Assembly: GCA_027487435.1 (NCBI GenBank)
Contig: JAIYDP010000288.1
Span: 1-43,157 of the forward strand
From: Verrucomicrobiaceae bacterium
GTDB taxonomy: Bacteria > Verrucomicrobiota > Verrucomicrobiia > Verrucomicrobiales > Akkermansiaceae
Reading direction: 5' to 3'
Length of the DNA: 43,157 nt
Shown: positions 42,053 to 43,157 of the stretch, one piece after another
Layout: the number at the start of each line of letters is the position of its first letter
Position numbering within the stretch: the first letter of the stretch is position 1
The notes under the pieces: generated by a model
Database searches by the model: none
What the model was told of the DNA's origin: nothing
The model's input: only the letters and a program-made list of their open reading frames with translations
Translations under genes and position numbers: made by a program

Positions 42053-42147
42053 TCCTTTAAGACATGTGAGGGGGCGCTTTAAAGAGGAAAATACTGTAAA
42101 GTAGAGCAAACCGCTTGTTTAAAGAGGGTTCTACTTTCAATCGCACT

Positions 42148-43040
42148 TCATCCGCCTGGGGCATCAGCAGAGTGACGCAAGTGGGATCTCGCTCTTAAAT
42201 CTGTCGGAAAGCAGCGGAGCATGTTCTCGCACGCAGCGACCATCGCGCGGAGGGCCGAAGCGAAGGACGCGGTCGCGTCGGAGAGAACAGACACCCCCCC
42301 GTTGAGAGAGGGTGGATCGAGCACGTACCCCGTCGGTGACACGAGGGGGGGGAGGGGGGCAGCGAAAGCGTTGAAAAAGAACAAAAGCATTTCGACGGAA
42401 AACGTCCTGAACCCGACCTCAAATTTCATTGACCTTCCACTCGTTAAAGTAGACAGCTAACAGGGCGCTAAAAAAAAAAAACAACTTACGACACATTTCC
42501 CGTCGCGGACCGGAGGTGGATGCTAAAATTAAAACGGTCGTAGGCGTTGTCAGGGAGGGCAAAGCCGTAGTGCAGCAGCAGCGCGTCGTTGCCTCGTGGG
42601 CCGTAACTAAAAAATACCTCATATTTTAGCGCAGGGGGGGTAGTCTCACCCGACCTCTTGGCCGCGCTTAGTTGCAGTCGAGAGGGTGTGGAAGTAGCGC
42701 ACGAAGCCCGTCGATGGGTCCCATTCGTACCGCGTCTATTATTAGAATTGATATATGCTTGATAACCTCAACGTTGATGTGATTCAGGAGATCCGCAAAG
42801 GGTACGAGCGCCGCCATGGGCATAAACCGACCGAACGTGCGGGAGTCGACGCAAGCGTACGCCCACAAAAAGGTCGGCTCGTCGACGGAAAAGCTTGCGG
42901 GAAGGAGGGATGTGTAGCGCTGGATGATGTTAGTGGGCATCAGATGAAGAGGCGTCCTTGGGGATGTGGGGGATGTACTTTAAAGAGGGGCTGAAAAAAC
43001 GTCGTTAGCAAGTCGAGGGTGCGTTTGCGCTGCAGAGACG
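42148..43040 (-). CDS. SET-domain methyltransferase, SETD3/Rubisco-LSMT class (partial)
   Basis: The 3' part of the gene. The C-terminal half of the SET domain is clear: FLWAYACVDSRTF, LVPFADLLNHINVE (catalytic NH motif), then after a 31-nt intron (42736-42766) YEWDPSTGFVRYF, and after a 37-nt intron (42618-42654) the SYGPRGNDALLLHYGF AdoMet/substrate motif. A helical region (ALRAMVAACENMLRCFPT) corresponds to the Rubisco-LSMT substrate-binding domain. Such enzymes methylate Lys or His on non-histone proteins (actin His73 for SETD3); the substrate cannot be told. The 5' exons are lost in or beyond the poly-G end, and the last junctions before the stop are unresolved. Confidence 0.75.
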
Positions 43041-43087
43041 CTTCGCCTTTGCCATCAGGCTGACGACCATGGAAAGAGGGAGACGGG

Positions 43088-43157
43088 GAGGGGGGGGGGG
43101 GGGGGGGGGGGCCCCCCGGGGCCGGGCGCCGGGCGGGGGGGGGGGGGGGGGGGCGCG
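43088..43157. repeat. Poly-G tract at the window end
   Basis: More than 40 of the last 70 bases are uninterrupted G runs with a short CCCCCCGGGGCCGGGCGCC block. It resembles a sequencing or assembly end artefact rather than genuine sequence. It interrupts the SET-domain gene. Confidence 0.7.

Noticed and set aside
1..43157. CRISPR arrays, prophage, bacterial insertion sequences or operons
   Set aside because: No regularly spaced repeats, transposase motifs or ribosome-binding sites; splicing and gene content are eukaryotic.

Overview
The window is nuclear DNA of a unicellular eukaryote with an extremely compact genome, probably an unplaced protist. Neighbouring genes on both strands are often separated by only 16 to 200 bp. 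Almost every gene is split by very short GT-AG introns. I resolved about 75 by frame and homology; most are 28-40 nt with a mode near 34-36, and the longest clear one is about 98 nt. A few introns appear to be GC-AG. Interstitial CCCTAAA/TTTAGGG motifs at the left edge indicate a plant/alveolate-type telomere repeat and a subtelomeric setting. No operons, Shine-Dalgarno sites, CRISPR arrays, rRNA or convincing tRNA were seen. The organism cannot be named from the sequence.

Left part (1-7.7 kb): subtelomeric repeats carrying the 3' end of a decayed gene family surround a plant-type (GT37-like) fucosyltransferase gene. Then comes a 7-exon gene for a 1,216-residue surface protein with a beta-helix ectodomain and a multi-spanning C-terminal region. 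From 7.7 to 18 kb lie a TMEM63/CSC1 channel, poorly supported small genes, an APC-superfamily permease, a DnaJ-type zinc-finger mini-ORF, an orphan protein ending in a CaaX box, TMEM18, and a PDZ/coiled-coil protein.

Middle (18-33 kb): a leishmanolysin (GP63, M8) metalloprotease with a hydrophobic, GPI-like tail; a secreted GH5-like protein that seems to have lost its acid/base residue; a protein kinase fused to a PAS domain; an MTFR1-type mitochondrial fission regulator; the PI4P phosphatase SAC1; a long-chain acyl-CoA synthetase; the tRNA methyltransferase DNMT2/TRDMT1; and a bacterial/organellar-type tryptophanyl-tRNA synthetase, followed 16 bp later by a small single-pass membrane protein.

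Right part (33-43 kb): a PX-domain protein, a RapZ-C-terminal-like protein with a decayed tandem duplicate, a Sac2/INPP5F-like phosphatase, protein phosphatase inhibitor-2, proteasome subunit alpha-1, a protein with one seven-bladed RCC1 propeller plus two ZZ zinc fingers, and the end of a SET-domain methyltransferase of the SETD3/Rubisco-LSMT class. G/C content and poly-G/C runs rise toward this end, and the window stops in a poly-G tract.

Functional themes are phosphoinositide and membrane-contact biology (SAC1, Sac2, PX, ACSL), cell-surface and secreted proteins (beta-helix receptor, GP63, GH5-like, fucosyltransferase) and housekeeping (PSMA1, TrpRS, DNMT2, inhibitor-2). Co-location reflects gene packing; nothing shows co-regulation beyond several very short shared intergenic regions.
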